DNA of 64,000 nucleotides. Source: Pontixanthobacter sp. CEM42. GTDB taxonomy: Bacteria > Pseudomonadota > Alphaproteobacteria > Sphingomonadales > Sphingomonadaceae. The notes beneath the pieces are model-generated. The model was given only the letters and a program-made list of their open reading frames with translations, was not told where the DNA came from and ran no database searches. The translations under genes were made by a program, and so were the position numbers. The stretch lies in the NCBI RefSeq assembly GCF_017812015.1, contig NZ_JADQTN010000002.1, positions 682,001 to 746,000 on the forward strand. Direction: 5' to 3'. Below are positions 56,566-64,000 of the stretch, piece after piece (positions within the stretch are counted from its first letter, which is position 1; every line of letters begins with the position of its first letter).

Positions 56566-56979
56566 ATGATGGAAAAACCGGCCGCACACCATCCGATCAT
56601 CGTATTCGATGGAATATGTGTGCTGTGCTCTGCCAATGCGCAGTTCGTTTTGAAATTTGATCGCAAAGGCGTGTTCCGCCTTGCCGCAATGCAAAGTGAA
56701 GTGGGTGCCGATCTGATGCGGCAAGCCGGTATTGATCCCGAAGATCCCGACAGCTTTATCATAGTGGAACAAGGCCGCGTATTGCGCGACAGTGACGCAG
56801 TTATTTCGATGTGGAAGCGGCTTGGTTGGCCATGGAAGATAGTGGGGCTGGCCGGCCTCATTCCGCGGGGAATTCGCGACCCTCTCTACCGATTGATTGC
56901 CCGCAATCGATACCGGATATTCGGCAAGCGCGAGACCTGTTGGATGCCATCGCCCGAACAGGCGAAGCGCATTCTTTAA
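56566..56979 (+). CDS. DCC-family thiol-disulfide oxidoreductase (DUF393)
   Basis: 137 residues with FDGICVLCSANAQFVL, the DxxCxxC redox motif of DUF393, and RDPLYRLIARNRYRIFGKRETCWMP at the end, typical of the family. Predicted thioredoxin-like cytosolic or membrane-associated protein. Eight nucleotides after the phosphodiesterase gene. Confidence 0.93.
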   Translation: MMEKPAAHHPIIVFDGICVLCSANAQFVLKFDRKGVFRLAAMQSEVGADLMRQAGIDPEDPDSFIIVEQGRVLRDSDAVISMWKRLGWPWKIVGLAGLIPRGIRDPLYRLIARNRYRIFGKRETCWMPSPEQAKRIL

Positions 56980-56986
56980 CCGTTGA

Positions 56987-57769
56987 TCAGGTAGCGCTGG
57001 CGGTGACGATGTAGTTGAGGCCAAGTTCTCCGGACAGGTGCAAACCTTTGGCCGGGCCGAACGCGATGCCTGTTGGTTCACTCATCGTTAGGCCAACATT
57101 CGCAAGCAGGCTGGACAGTTCTTCGGGCTTAATGAAATCGTCCCAATGATGCGTGCCTTTGGGTATCGCGCCAATAGCCTCTGCCCCTTCCACCAGCAGC
57201 ATTCGGGAGGCTGCGGTGCGATTGGGCGTTGAGAGGATCATCAATCCGCCCGGCGCGAGCTTCGCGGCAAGGTCGGTTAGAAATGCCTGCTTGTCGGCGA
57301 CATGTTCGATAACTTCCAGACTAGTGACCAGATCGAACTGGCCAATGTTCTGCTGTCCGATCTCGCCTGCAATGTAACGGATGTCGAGACCTGAACCCTC
57401 AGCATGAAGCGCGGCTGCCTGCGCGTTTTCCGGTGCAGCATCCACGCCGGTCACATTCGCGCCCATCCGCGCCAAAGGCTCGCACAGCAAGCCTGCGCCG
57501 CAGCCGACATCCAAGGCGGTCTTACCGGCGAGCGGTTTAACGCTCTGCACATCGCCGCCCCAATGCATGTCGATGGCTTCACGGACATAGCGCAAGCGCA
57601 CCGGATTCAGCTTGTGCAGCATGGCGGAGGAACCCTTCGGATCCCACCAATCCTTGGCCAACGTGCCAAAATGCGCGGCCTCTTCCGGACGTATGGTTGC
57701 GCTAGAAGAGGGGTCAGAAGTTGAGGCCACCGAAGAATTCGTTTGGCTGCTTGCTGTTGCATCGCTCAT
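56987..57769 (-). CDS. ubiG: Ubiquinone biosynthesis O-methyltransferase
   Basis: 260 residues from ATG 57769 (MSDATASSQTNSS), with GAAGGCTGC upstream; a longer frame to 57961 runs into lysC and is rejected. SAM-binding motif LDVGCGAGLLCEPLARMGANVTGVDAAPENA. Hallmarks of UbiG: HFGTLAKDWWDPKG (around residue 35-50) and GLHLSGELGLNYIVTA at the C-terminus. Carries out two O-methylation steps in ubiquinone synthesis. Divergent from lysC. Confidence 0.95.
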   Translation of the reverse strand: MSDATASSQTNSSVASTSDPSSSATIRPEEAAHFGTLAKDWWDPKGSSAMLHKLNPVRLRYVREAIDMHWGGDVQSVKPLAGKTALDVGCGAGLLCEPLARMGANVTGVDAAPENAQAAALHAEGSGLDIRYIAGEIGQQNIGQFDLVTSLEVIEHVADKQAFLTDLAAKLAPGGLMILSTPNRTAASRMLLVEGAEAIGAIPKGTHHWDDFIKPEELSSLLANVGLTMSEPTGIAFGPAKGLHLSGELGLNYIVTASAT

Positions 57770-57834
57770 GCAGCCTTCGTAACAGCGCCGCAAAGCTCGC
57801 ACCAGTGTGCGATATGAATTGGGAGGCACCGCGC

Positions 57835-59115
57835 TTGGCACGCATAGTGATGAAATTCGGCGGCACATCGATGGCCGGGACCGAACGCATTCGCCGCGTC
57901 GCCAATATTGTGCGCCGTCAGCAAGCGGCCGGGCATGAGGTTGCGGTGGTCGTTTCGGCAATGGCGGGTGAGACTGACCGCCTGATCAATTTCTGCCGCG
58001 AAGCCAATGCGATTTACGATCCCGCGGAATATGATGTGGTTGTCGCTAGCGGCGAACAAGTCACATCGGGGCTGCTCGCGCTGACCCTGCAATCGCTCGG
58101 CTGCAAAGCGCGAAGCTGGCTCGGCTGGCAAATGCCGATGAAAACGGTCGAAGGGCATTCCAAAGCACGCGTCGAAACAATTGACGCACCAGACATGATT
58201 GCCTCGCTCGAACGCGGCGAAATTGCCGTGATCCCGGGCTTCCAAGGTGTGTCGGGTGAAGGCAGGATTGCCACGCTTGGACGTGGCGGATCGGATACGT
58301 CTGCTGTGGCTGTGGCTGCCGCGATCGGTGCAGACCGCTGCGACATCTATACTGATGTCGATGGCGTCTACACAACAGACCCGCGCATTGTGGCCAAGGC
58401 GCGCAAGCAGAAAGCCGTCACTTACGAGGAAATGCTCGAGCTTGCCTCGGTCGGCGCGAAAGTGCTCCAGACGCGCTCGGTTGGTCTCGCGATGAAAGAG
58501 GGGGTGCGCGTGCAAGTGCTCTCCAGCTTTATCGATGATGACTCGACCCCGGCCGATGAATTTCCGGGCACATTGATCGTCTCCGATGAGGAGATGGAAC
58601 AGATTTTGAAGGACAGTGATATGGAACGCCAACACGTCACCGGCATCGCGCATGACAAGAATGAAGCGAAGATCATCCTGACCCGCGTGCCTGATAAGCC
58701 GGGCGCAGTGGCGCATATTTTTGAACCGCTCGCGGGCGCATCGATCAATGTCGACATGATCATTCAGAACGTGGGTCGCGACAAGGGCGAGACCGACGTG
58801 ACTTTCACTGTGCCGCAGGCCGATCTGGCGCGCGCGCAGGCTCTACTGGAAGACAAGCGTGCTGATATCGGCTTCAACCGGATCATCACCGATGACCATA
58901 TCGCGAAGATCAGCGTTGTCGGTGTCGGCATGAAAAGCCATGCGGGTGTCGCGAGCACAATGTTCAGTGCGTTGGCGGATCGCGGGATCAATATTCAGGC
59001 GATCACGACCTCAGAAATCAAAGTCAGCGTGATCATCGACGAGGATGAAACCGAATTGGCCGTCCGTGTGCTCCACACCGCCTACGGATTGGACGCGAGT
59101 GACGAGACGGCCTAA
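57835..59115 (+). CDS. lysC: Aspartate kinase
   Basis: 426 residues. The conserved start MARIVMKFGGTSM is reached from TTG 57835, which has GGGAGG with an 8-nt spacer upstream; ATG at 57814 is an alternative. N-terminal kinase domain (KFGGTSMAGTERIRRVA, RGGSDTSAVAVAAAIGADRCDIYTDVDGVYTTDPR) and two C-terminal ACT domains (about 270-426: TRVPDKPGAVAHIF, ISVVGVGMKSHAGVAS). First enzyme of lysine, threonine and methionine synthesis; feedback-sensitive. Followed by a short hairpin and a lipoprotein gene. Confidence 0.97.
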   Translation: MARIVMKFGGTSMAGTERIRRVANIVRRQQAAGHEVAVVVSAMAGETDRLINFCREANAIYDPAEYDVVVASGEQVTSGLLALTLQSLGCKARSWLGWQMPMKTVEGHSKARVETIDAPDMIASLERGEIAVIPGFQGVSGEGRIATLGRGGSDTSAVAVAAAIGADRCDIYTDVDGVYTTDPRIVAKARKQKAVTYEEMLELASVGAKVLQTRSVGLAMKEGVRVQVLSSFIDDDSTPADEFPGTLIVSDEEMEQILKDSDMERQHVTGIAHDKNEAKIILTRVPDKPGAVAHIFEPLAGASINVDMIIQNVGRDKGETDVTFTVPQADLARAQALLEDKRADIGFNRIITDDHIAKISVVGVGMKSHAGVASTMFSALADRGINIQAITTSEIKVSVIIDEDETELAVRVLHTAYGLDASDETA

Positions 59116-59145
59116 TCTCTTCCCAACTAAATTGGGAGAGAATCG

Positions 59146-59631
59146 ATGAGAGTTGTGTTCACCGCTGCCGTGCTGATCTTGGCGGGGTGCCAAGCAGCAG
59201 AAACCGAACCGGCAGCGGGAGAGACAATCACTGCCGTCCCATCCGAAGCTGATATCACGCTGGGTAATGGTGAGAACAACGCGATTGCCACCGAAGGCAT
59301 CACGCGTGCCGGGGCGGTTCTGACCGTGCCAAACGTAACGATTGAAAAGAACGGTTGGCTGGTGCTGCACCCGTTTCGTGACGGTGAGCCTGTTCGTGAC
59401 GAATATACCGGATCGACGTTGGTCAAAGCGGGCAGCAATGACGGAGTGACCATTGATATTGGCGCGGTGCCTGCTGACGGCGATATGTTCATCATGATGC
59501 TGCATTCGGACGTCAACGATGACGGCGTGTTTGATTTTGGCGACGGCAAGACCGTGCCCGATGCACCGGTGTTTGAAGGTACCACAATGATTGCCCATCC
59601 GATCGCCGCGCCGGCCGACAGCGGCTCGTAA
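59146..59631 (+). CDS. Lipoprotein with DUF7282-like domain
   Basis: 161 residues, lipobox LILAGC (about residue 15). The mature region contains TITAVPSEADITLGNGENNAIATEG and an acidic Asp-rich turn HSDVNDDGVFDFGDGKTV similar to Ca-binding loops of extracellular proteins, in a beta-rich domain (NGWLVLHPFRDGEP). The ribosome-site sequence GGGAGAG is part of the right arm of a hairpin (59116-59141). Function unknown. Confidence 0.75.
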   Translation: MRVVFTAAVLILAGCQAAETEPAAGETITAVPSEADITLGNGENNAIATEGITRAGAVLTVPNVTIEKNGWLVLHPFRDGEPVRDEYTGSTLVKAGSNDGVTIDIGAVPADGDMFIMMLHSDVNDDGVFDFGDGKTVPDAPVFEGTTMIAHPIAAPADSGS

Positions 59632-59644
59632 ACGAGATCAACTC

Positions 59645-60817
59645 ATGCCATTCACAGCAAAAATCCTCCTCCTTGGCTCGGGTGAATTGGGTCGTGAGTT
59701 TGTAATATCGGCCAAGCGGCTCGGTGCTTATGTTGTGGCCTGTGACGCTTACGATAACGCGCCAGCGATGCAGGTGGCAGATAGCCGCGAAGTGTTCTCG
59801 ATGCTTGATGGCGAGCAACTGCGCTCGGCCATTGAAACGCATCAGCCAGACTATGTGGTGCCCGAAGTCGAGGCGATCCGCACTGAAGTGCTCGCTGAAA
59901 TGGAGGCCAAAGGCGTCAACATTGTGCCTTCCGCCCGCGCAACGCAGCTGACCATGAACCGCGATGCGATCCGCGATGTGGCGGCGGACGAGCTCGGCCT
60001 GCGGACTTCGGTCTATGCTTATGCCAAGAATCTCGAGGAAGTGCGGGCTGGCGCGGTGAAGACCGGCTTCCCCTGTATTATCAAACCCGTGATGTCCTCA
60101 TCGGGCAAAGGGCAGAGCACTGTCCGATCTGAAGATGAACTTGAAGGCGCGTGGGATTATGCCGTGGCCAATATGCGCGGTGACCGGCAGCGGGTAATTG
60201 TCGAGCAGTTTGTTGATTTCGACTACGAGATAACCCTTTTGACCGTGCGCCACCGGGACGGCGTTAGTTTCTGCCCGCCGATTGGTCACCGACAGGAACG
60301 CGGCGATTATCAGGAAAGCTGGCAACCCACCGCAATGTCCGACGAAGCCATTGCGCAGGCACAAGACATGGCGCGCAAGGTAGTTGACGATCTTGCCGGT
60401 GATGGGGGCGGTTACGGCCTGTTCGGCGTCGAGTTCTTCGTAAAAGGCGAAGAGGTGATCTTCTCCGAACTCAGCCCACGTCCCCACGACACGGGAATGG
60501 TAACATCGGTCTCGCAAAACCTAACCGAATTTGATCTGCACGCCCGCGCTATCATGGGCCTGCACATCCCCGAATTGATCCGCGCGCGGCCTGCCGCTTC
60601 GGCAGTGATCCTGGCAGATCGGGATAGCGAGACGCTCAGCTATTCGGGCCTCGCAGAAGCGATGGCGGAGGGCGCCGACATTCGCATCTTTGGCAAACCC
60701 ACTTCGCGGCCATATCGGCGGATGGGGGTGGCGCTCGCCTGCGCTGGCTCGACAGACGAAGCCCGCCGCATCGCCAAGGATGCAGCGGGCAAAGTGAGGA
60801 TCAGCTACGGCGACTAA
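59645..60817 (+). CDS. purT: Formate-dependent phosphoribosylglycinamide formyltransferase
   Basis: 390 residues from ATG 59645 (MPFTAKILLLGSGELGREFVISAKRLG), full length. ATP-grasp domain: PCIIKPVMSSSGKGQSTV and FGVEFFVKGEEVIFSELSPRPHDTGMVTSVSQNLTEFDLH. Formylates GAR with formate + ATP in purine synthesis, an alternative to PurN. The open frame starting at 59591 overlaps the lipoprotein gene. Confidence 0.97.
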   Translation: MPFTAKILLLGSGELGREFVISAKRLGAYVVACDAYDNAPAMQVADSREVFSMLDGEQLRSAIETHQPDYVVPEVEAIRTEVLAEMEAKGVNIVPSARATQLTMNRDAIRDVAADELGLRTSVYAYAKNLEEVRAGAVKTGFPCIIKPVMSSSGKGQSTVRSEDELEGAWDYAVANMRGDRQRVIVEQFVDFDYEITLLTVRHRDGVSFCPPIGHRQERGDYQESWQPTAMSDEAIAQAQDMARKVVDDLAGDGGGYGLFGVEFFVKGEEVIFSELSPRPHDTGMVTSVSQNLTEFDLHARAIMGLHIPELIRARPAASAVILADRDSETLSYSGLAEAMAEGADIRIFGKPTSRPYRRMGVALACAGSTDEARRIAKDAAGKVRISYGD

Positions 60818-60832
60818 GCCGCCCGGTCTGGC

Positions 60833-61378
60833 TTACCAGAACAGCCATACATTCATCAGCCGGCCCGGCAGAGCGAAGGCGACGATACCCGGGATGGTCA
60901 GCGCGCCAAGATAGAGGCTCATGATCTCTTTCTTGTGGCCGACCATATCGCCATTCCGCGCTGTCTTGATGACTTTGTAGGACGCCCAGAAGGTCATCGG
61001 GATGAAGATATGGATGAAGCTGAAGCCGCCGCCGGTCTGGATGAAGATGGCCGAAGTCGCCGTGGTCAGCATAAGACCGATCCACAGCTTGCCCAATTGC
61101 TTGTGCCGCTTGCCACCTTTGGGGGCGAGCAACAGATACGCTCCCAGCGGGATCGCGGGGAGCACGGTGGTGACATGGAGCGCAATCGCAAGCTCGCGGA
61201 TGTTGGGGTGGGACGGGGCGAAACCGAGCGCGCCGCGTGTCAATGCGATCACTGTCAGGCTTGTGAGCGTGATCCCCACCAGCGCCACGATAATGCGTGT
61301 GCGGGATCCGATATCGAACCCGGCAGGTCCTTTAGGCTGCGTGATAAAACTGGTGAGTGAGAGCGTTGCGGTTGTCAT
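60833..61378 (-). CDS. DUF2306-type membrane protein
   Basis: 181 residues from ATG 61378 (MTTATLSLTSFITQ), preceded by AGGAGA. Four hydrophobic segments (TRIIVALVGITLTSLTVIALTRG, ELAIALHVTTVLPAIPLGAYLLL, LWIGLMLTTATSAIFI, IMSLYLGALTIPGIVAFAL) with the conserved HKQLGKLW turn of DUF2306/DUF1624-type membrane proteins. Divergent from the LytTR gene, which may regulate it. Confidence 0.85.
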   Translation of the reverse strand: MTTATLSLTSFITQPKGPAGFDIGSRTRIIVALVGITLTSLTVIALTRGALGFAPSHPNIRELAIALHVTTVLPAIPLGAYLLLAPKGGKRHKQLGKLWIGLMLTTATSAIFIQTGGGFSFIHIFIPMTFWASYKVIKTARNGDMVGHKKEIMSLYLGALTIPGIVAFALPGRLMNVWLFW

Positions 61379-61536
61379 GTGATTCTCCTGATCTGCTGTG
61401 TTGAGAACCATCATGCCGCGTGCCCGTTCGCCCGCAATCCAATCTGCGCGAAGTGCCATGTTCCTTCGTGAAAGCGCCGGATTTCCGGGGATTTGCCACT
61501 TTACGAAGCGCGAATGGACGCTAGGATTCAGCCGCA

Positions 61537-62343
61537 ATGAGCGAAATGGACACAGATCCCAAAAATAAATTGGCGCGTAAGCTGATGGTCGATTTGTCGA
61601 TCATGACAGTGATCGGGATAGCGATGGCCTTTATCGGACCGTTCGGTAGCTTCGAGCAGCCGCTGGCCTATCGTTTGGTGGCATGGCTCAGCTTCGCCTA
61701 TCTTGGCTACGCGATTTACAGCCCGATGAGTTTTGTGGTCGAGAAGCTGGGCGGCGCGCTCGATTTGCCGCGCCCCGGATTGTGGGTGGCCGCCGTATTA
61801 TTCGCCACGATTCCGATGACGGTCGCGGTCTGGTCGATCGGTTTCCTGCCCGGCCCCATCCGCATACCGACGCTGGAACAGGGACTGACATCCTATATGT
61901 ATGTTCTGATCGTTGGCGGCGGTGTAACGGCCCTGTTTTACGCACTGGAAAGCCGCGAAGTTGCGCCAGACGCCCGGGCTGTTTCGCAAATGGCAGATGG
62001 ATCAGCGGCTGAGCCTGTTCAGCCGGACTCCCAAATCCGCTTTCTCGAACGCTTGCCGCCCAATCTCGGCACCAATCTGATCGCGCTGGAGATGGAAGAC
62101 CACTATGTCCGCGCGCATACTGATCTTGGTTCCGATCTGATCCTGCTGCGGATGCGCGATGCGGTGGCCGAGCTGGATGGCATGGACGGCGCGCAAGTGC
62201 ATCGCAGCTGGTGGGTGGCCCGCAGTGCGGTTGAGGGATCGCGGCGTGAAGGGCGCAACATTCGGTTACAGCTCAGTGGCGGGTTAGAAGCGCCGGTCTC
62301 GCGCGGCGCAGCGCCTGACCTGAAAGAGCAAGGCTGGTTTTAG
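61537..62343 (+). CDS. Membrane-bound LytTR transcriptional regulator
   Basis: 268 residues. Residues 20-140 hold four transmembrane helices (LMVDLSIMTVIGIAMAFIG, LVAWLSFAYLGYAIYSPM, LWVAAVLFATIPMTVAVWSIGFL, YMYVLIVGGGVTALFYAL). The C-terminal LytTR DNA-binding domain spans about 165-265 (LIALEMEDHYVRAHTDLGSDLILLRMRDAVAELD ... VHRSWWVARSAVEG). Such membrane-tethered regulators act without a separate histidine kinase. The stop shares TTAG with the convergent Pr6Pr gene. Confidence 0.92.
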   Translation: MSEMDTDPKNKLARKLMVDLSIMTVIGIAMAFIGPFGSFEQPLAYRLVAWLSFAYLGYAIYSPMSFVVEKLGGALDLPRPGLWVAAVLFATIPMTVAVWSIGFLPGPIRIPTLEQGLTSYMYVLIVGGGVTALFYALESREVAPDARAVSQMADGSAAEPVQPDSQIRFLERLPPNLGTNLIALEMEDHYVRAHTDLGSDLILLRMRDAVAELDGMDGAQVHRSWWVARSAVEGSRREGRNIRLQLSGGLEAPVSRGAAPDLKEQGWF

Positions 62344-62966
62344 CGTCCGGTCAATCTGGCGCGCAATTTGAGGCCGCCAATCAACGCCGCGCCCAGTATC
62401 ATGAAGAACAGCGTCAGACCGATGATATTCATCACCATCTGTGATGTCGCAAGAGTGTTTCCGTCAATGAATGGGTAGGGATAGAGCCCGTCGATTGCTC
62501 CGCGTGCAAGCGCGTAAATGCAATAGATGGTTGGCCAAACTGCCGCGAATATCGCATCGCGCCACCTCACCACCGGAGCGGGAATGAAGGCGAGGAACCA
62601 CGCAACACACAACAGGGGCACAGCTGTGTGAACCCCGTGGTCGGCGATGAGACCCCAGCCTTCCTGCGGATTCAAATGCACAAGGAGTGTGTGATACACC
62701 AGACCAACACCAGCGATTGCGCTGGCCAGTGCCATCAGCACACGTGGCGCGATTGCGCGGCCAAACCCGATCAGGCCGAACACTATGCCGACCAGCAGGT
62801 TCGTGAGGATTGTGAAGAAGCGCAAGAGACCCCAGATCGCCTCGCCAGCTGATTGGCCCTCGGCAACACTCAGACCGATGCGAAGGACGATGCTGGATAG
62901 AGCGGTGAAAGCGATCAGCAACGCAGCGATCTTGGCCAAACGGTTGAGTGCAAATGGCAGGCTCAT
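62340..62966 (-). CDS. Pr6Pr-family membrane protein (FAR-17a/AIG1-like)
   Basis: 208 residues, six hydrophobic segments. Conserved features: RFFTILTNLLVGIVFGLI, LLVHLNPQEGWGLIADHGVHTAVPLLCVAW, and YALARGAIDGLYPYPFID with the invariant His and the Y-P-F-I motif. Members of the AIG1/FAR-17a superfamily include lipid hydrolases with a Thr/His pair. Function here unknown. Adjacent to the membrane LytTR regulator. Confidence 0.85.
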   Translation of the reverse strand: MSLPFALNRLAKIAALLIAFTALSSIVLRIGLSVAEGQSAGEAIWGLLRFFTILTNLLVGIVFGLIGFGRAIAPRVLMALASAIAGVGLVYHTLLVHLNPQEGWGLIADHGVHTAVPLLCVAWFLAFIPAPVVRWRDAIFAAVWPTIYCIYALARGAIDGLYPYPFIDGNTLATSQMVMNIIGLTLFFMILGAALIGGLKLRARLTGR

Positions 62967-63011
62967 GACGATTGTCTAGAACGTAACTTAAGTGAATTGA
63001 ACCCCGACACA

Positions 63012-63045
63012 GAAAACCCCTCCGAAGCATTGCTCCGGAGGGGTT
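63012..63045 (-). terminator. Intrinsic terminator of katG
   Basis: A 15-bp stem with one mismatch (63045-63031 with 63029-63015) on the minus strand, followed by TTTTCTG. It lies about 55 nt after the katG stop. Confidence 0.88.
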
Positions 63046-63099
63046 CTTGCGACCCTCGGGGGGTAGAGGGCCGAAGCCCGTTGGTTCTAGAAGCGTCGT

Positions 63100-64000
63100 T
63101 TAGAAACGACCTGCTTCCATAACTTTGGTCCAAGCCGATACGAATGTGTCGACGAACTTCTGCTCGTTTCCGGTTTCGGCAAAGACTTCCGAAATTGCGC
63201 GAAGCTGGGAGTTTGAACCGAAGGCGAGATCGACACGCGTGCCGCGCCATTTCTCAGCGCCCGATGCGCGGTCGCTGCCGACAAACTCTTCGTCCTGGCT
63301 GCCGTCAACCGGAGCCCATTCAGTGCCCATGTCGAGCAGATTGACGAAGAAGTCATTGGTCAGTTGACCAGCGCGGTCGGTGAAGATGCCGTGCGCAGTG
63401 TTGCCGCTATTGGCACCAAGAGCGCGCATACCACCGACCAGAGCTGTCATTTCCGGCATGGACAGGCCGAGCAGATGCGCTTTGTCGACCAGCATTTCTT
63501 CGGTTTTCACCGTCGCCTTGGTTTTCAGATAGTTCCGGAAACCGTCGGCGAATGGCTCCAGCGGATCAAAGCTTTCTGCATCGGTATGCTCGTCAGTCGC
63601 GTCGCCGCGACCGCCGGTTACTGGTACGCTGACGCTGTAACCTGCATCCGAAGCCGCCTTCTCGACCGCTGCGGCACCGGCGAACACGATAGCGTCTGCC
63701 ATTGAGATATCACCGCGCAAACCGTCGATTGTGCTCAGAACCTTATCCAGTTCTGCCGGATCGTTCGCTGCCCAATCCTTCTGCGGGGCGAGGCGTACAC
63801 GTGCGCCATCGGTGCCACCGCGGTGGTCCGAGTTACGGTATGTGCCACCCGATGCCCAGGCTGCTTTAACCAGCTCGCTGACAGTCAGACCGCTACCGAG
63901 AACTGCCGATTTGAAATCAGCGACCGCGCTGTCCGAAGGTGTCGAACCGGCTGGAACAGGGTCCATCCAGATCAGTGTTTCTTCCGGAACTTCAGGGCCG
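63100..64000 (-). CDS. katG: Catalase-peroxidase, C-terminal part (5' end outside window)
   Basis: The last 300 residues of Kat[91 protein letters not shown], and the C-terminal [38 protein letters not shown]. This is the second, non-catalytic peroxidase-like domain, needed for folding. The gene begins beyond base 64000. H2O2 detoxification; a terminator follows. Confidence 0.98.
   Translation of the reverse strand, partial: GPEVPEETLIWMDPVPAGSTPSDSAVADFKSAVLGSGLTVSELVKAAWASGGTYRNSDHRGGTDGARVRLAPQKDWAANDPAELDKVLSTIDGLRGDISMADAIVFAGAAAVEKAASDAGYSVSVPVTGGRGDATDEHTDAESFDPLEPFADGFRNYLKTKATVKTEEMLVDKAHLLGLSMPEMTALVGGMRALGANSGNTAHGIFTDRAGQLTNDFFVNLLDMGTEWAPVDGSQDEEFVGSDRASGAEKWRGTRVDLAFGSNSQLRAISEVFAETGNEQKFVDTFVSAWTKVMEAGRF

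Noticed and set aside
57721-57834. Extended lysC start overlapping ubiG
   Set aside because: The conserved MARIVMKFGG start with GGGAGG upstream is at 57835.

Overview
The window looks like a chromosomal segment of a marine alphaproteobacterium, most likely an order Sphingomonadales member close to Erythrobacteraceae. This rests on protein flavour (GapR/DUF2312, DUF1244, DUF2061 proteins, a DUF885 lipoprotein, GroESL with CIRCE), on a 65-bp palindrome with the TCGAGCGAAGTCGAG core that I associate with sphingomonads, and on a secreted PL7 alginate lyase that fits a marine habitat. No tRNA, rRNA, CRISPR array, prophage or insertion sequence was seen. Genes are densely packed; several convergent pairs share or abut stop codons.

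Layout. 1-6.5 kb: 3'-truncated polA, a small Ala/Glu-rich lipoprotein, a class A beta-lactamase-like secreted hydrolase, mtnP, and a duplicated DUF2061 membrane protein. 6.5-13.3 kb: a compact seven-gene locus on both strands encoding a radical SAM enzyme, a flavin disulfide reductase resembling a truncated mercuric reductase, an ArsM-type arsenite methyltransferase, an extended SDR, the two rSAM/selenodomain-associated (TIGR04283/TIGR04282-like) transferases and a fatty-acid-hydroxylase/sterol-desaturase protein. I read this as a candidate arsenosugar or arsenolipid biosynthesis locus, and it is the most interesting part of the window. 13.3-25 kb: DUF885 peptidase-like lipoprotein, Asp/Asn beta-hydroxylase, heat-shock groESL with CIRCE, an amidohydrolase, a MATE exporter, a lipoprotein cytochrome c, two unknown secreted proteins and a DUF305-LVIVD fusion.

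25-38 kb: core gene-expression genes in an unusual arrangement. rplJ-rplL lies on the minus strand and rpoB-rpoC on the plus strand, separated by a four-gene membrane/XRE module (including a 43-residue protein) and a PRMT-like methyltransferase. rpoBC has its own near-consensus promoter and a leader of about 250 nt. 38-49.5 kb: secreted unknowns, an S41-type protein whose start codon sits in a hairpin loop, PL7 alginate lyase, class C-type serine hydrolase, gltX, pyk, DUF1244, an aldonolactone-oxidase-like flavoprotein and a Bor-like lipoprotein.

49.7-64 kb: gapR, a large S41 peptidase, a three-copy 21-bp tandem repeat in front of a YbjQ protein, a GNAT close to AAC(3)-I gentamicin acetyltransferases, yebC, a REP-like palindrome, ruvC, an ArsC/Spx-like YffB, a periplasmic glycerophosphodiesterase, DCC protein, ubiG, lysC, purT, a membrane LytTR regulator beside DUF2306 and Pr6Pr membrane proteins, and the 3' part of katG running off the right edge.
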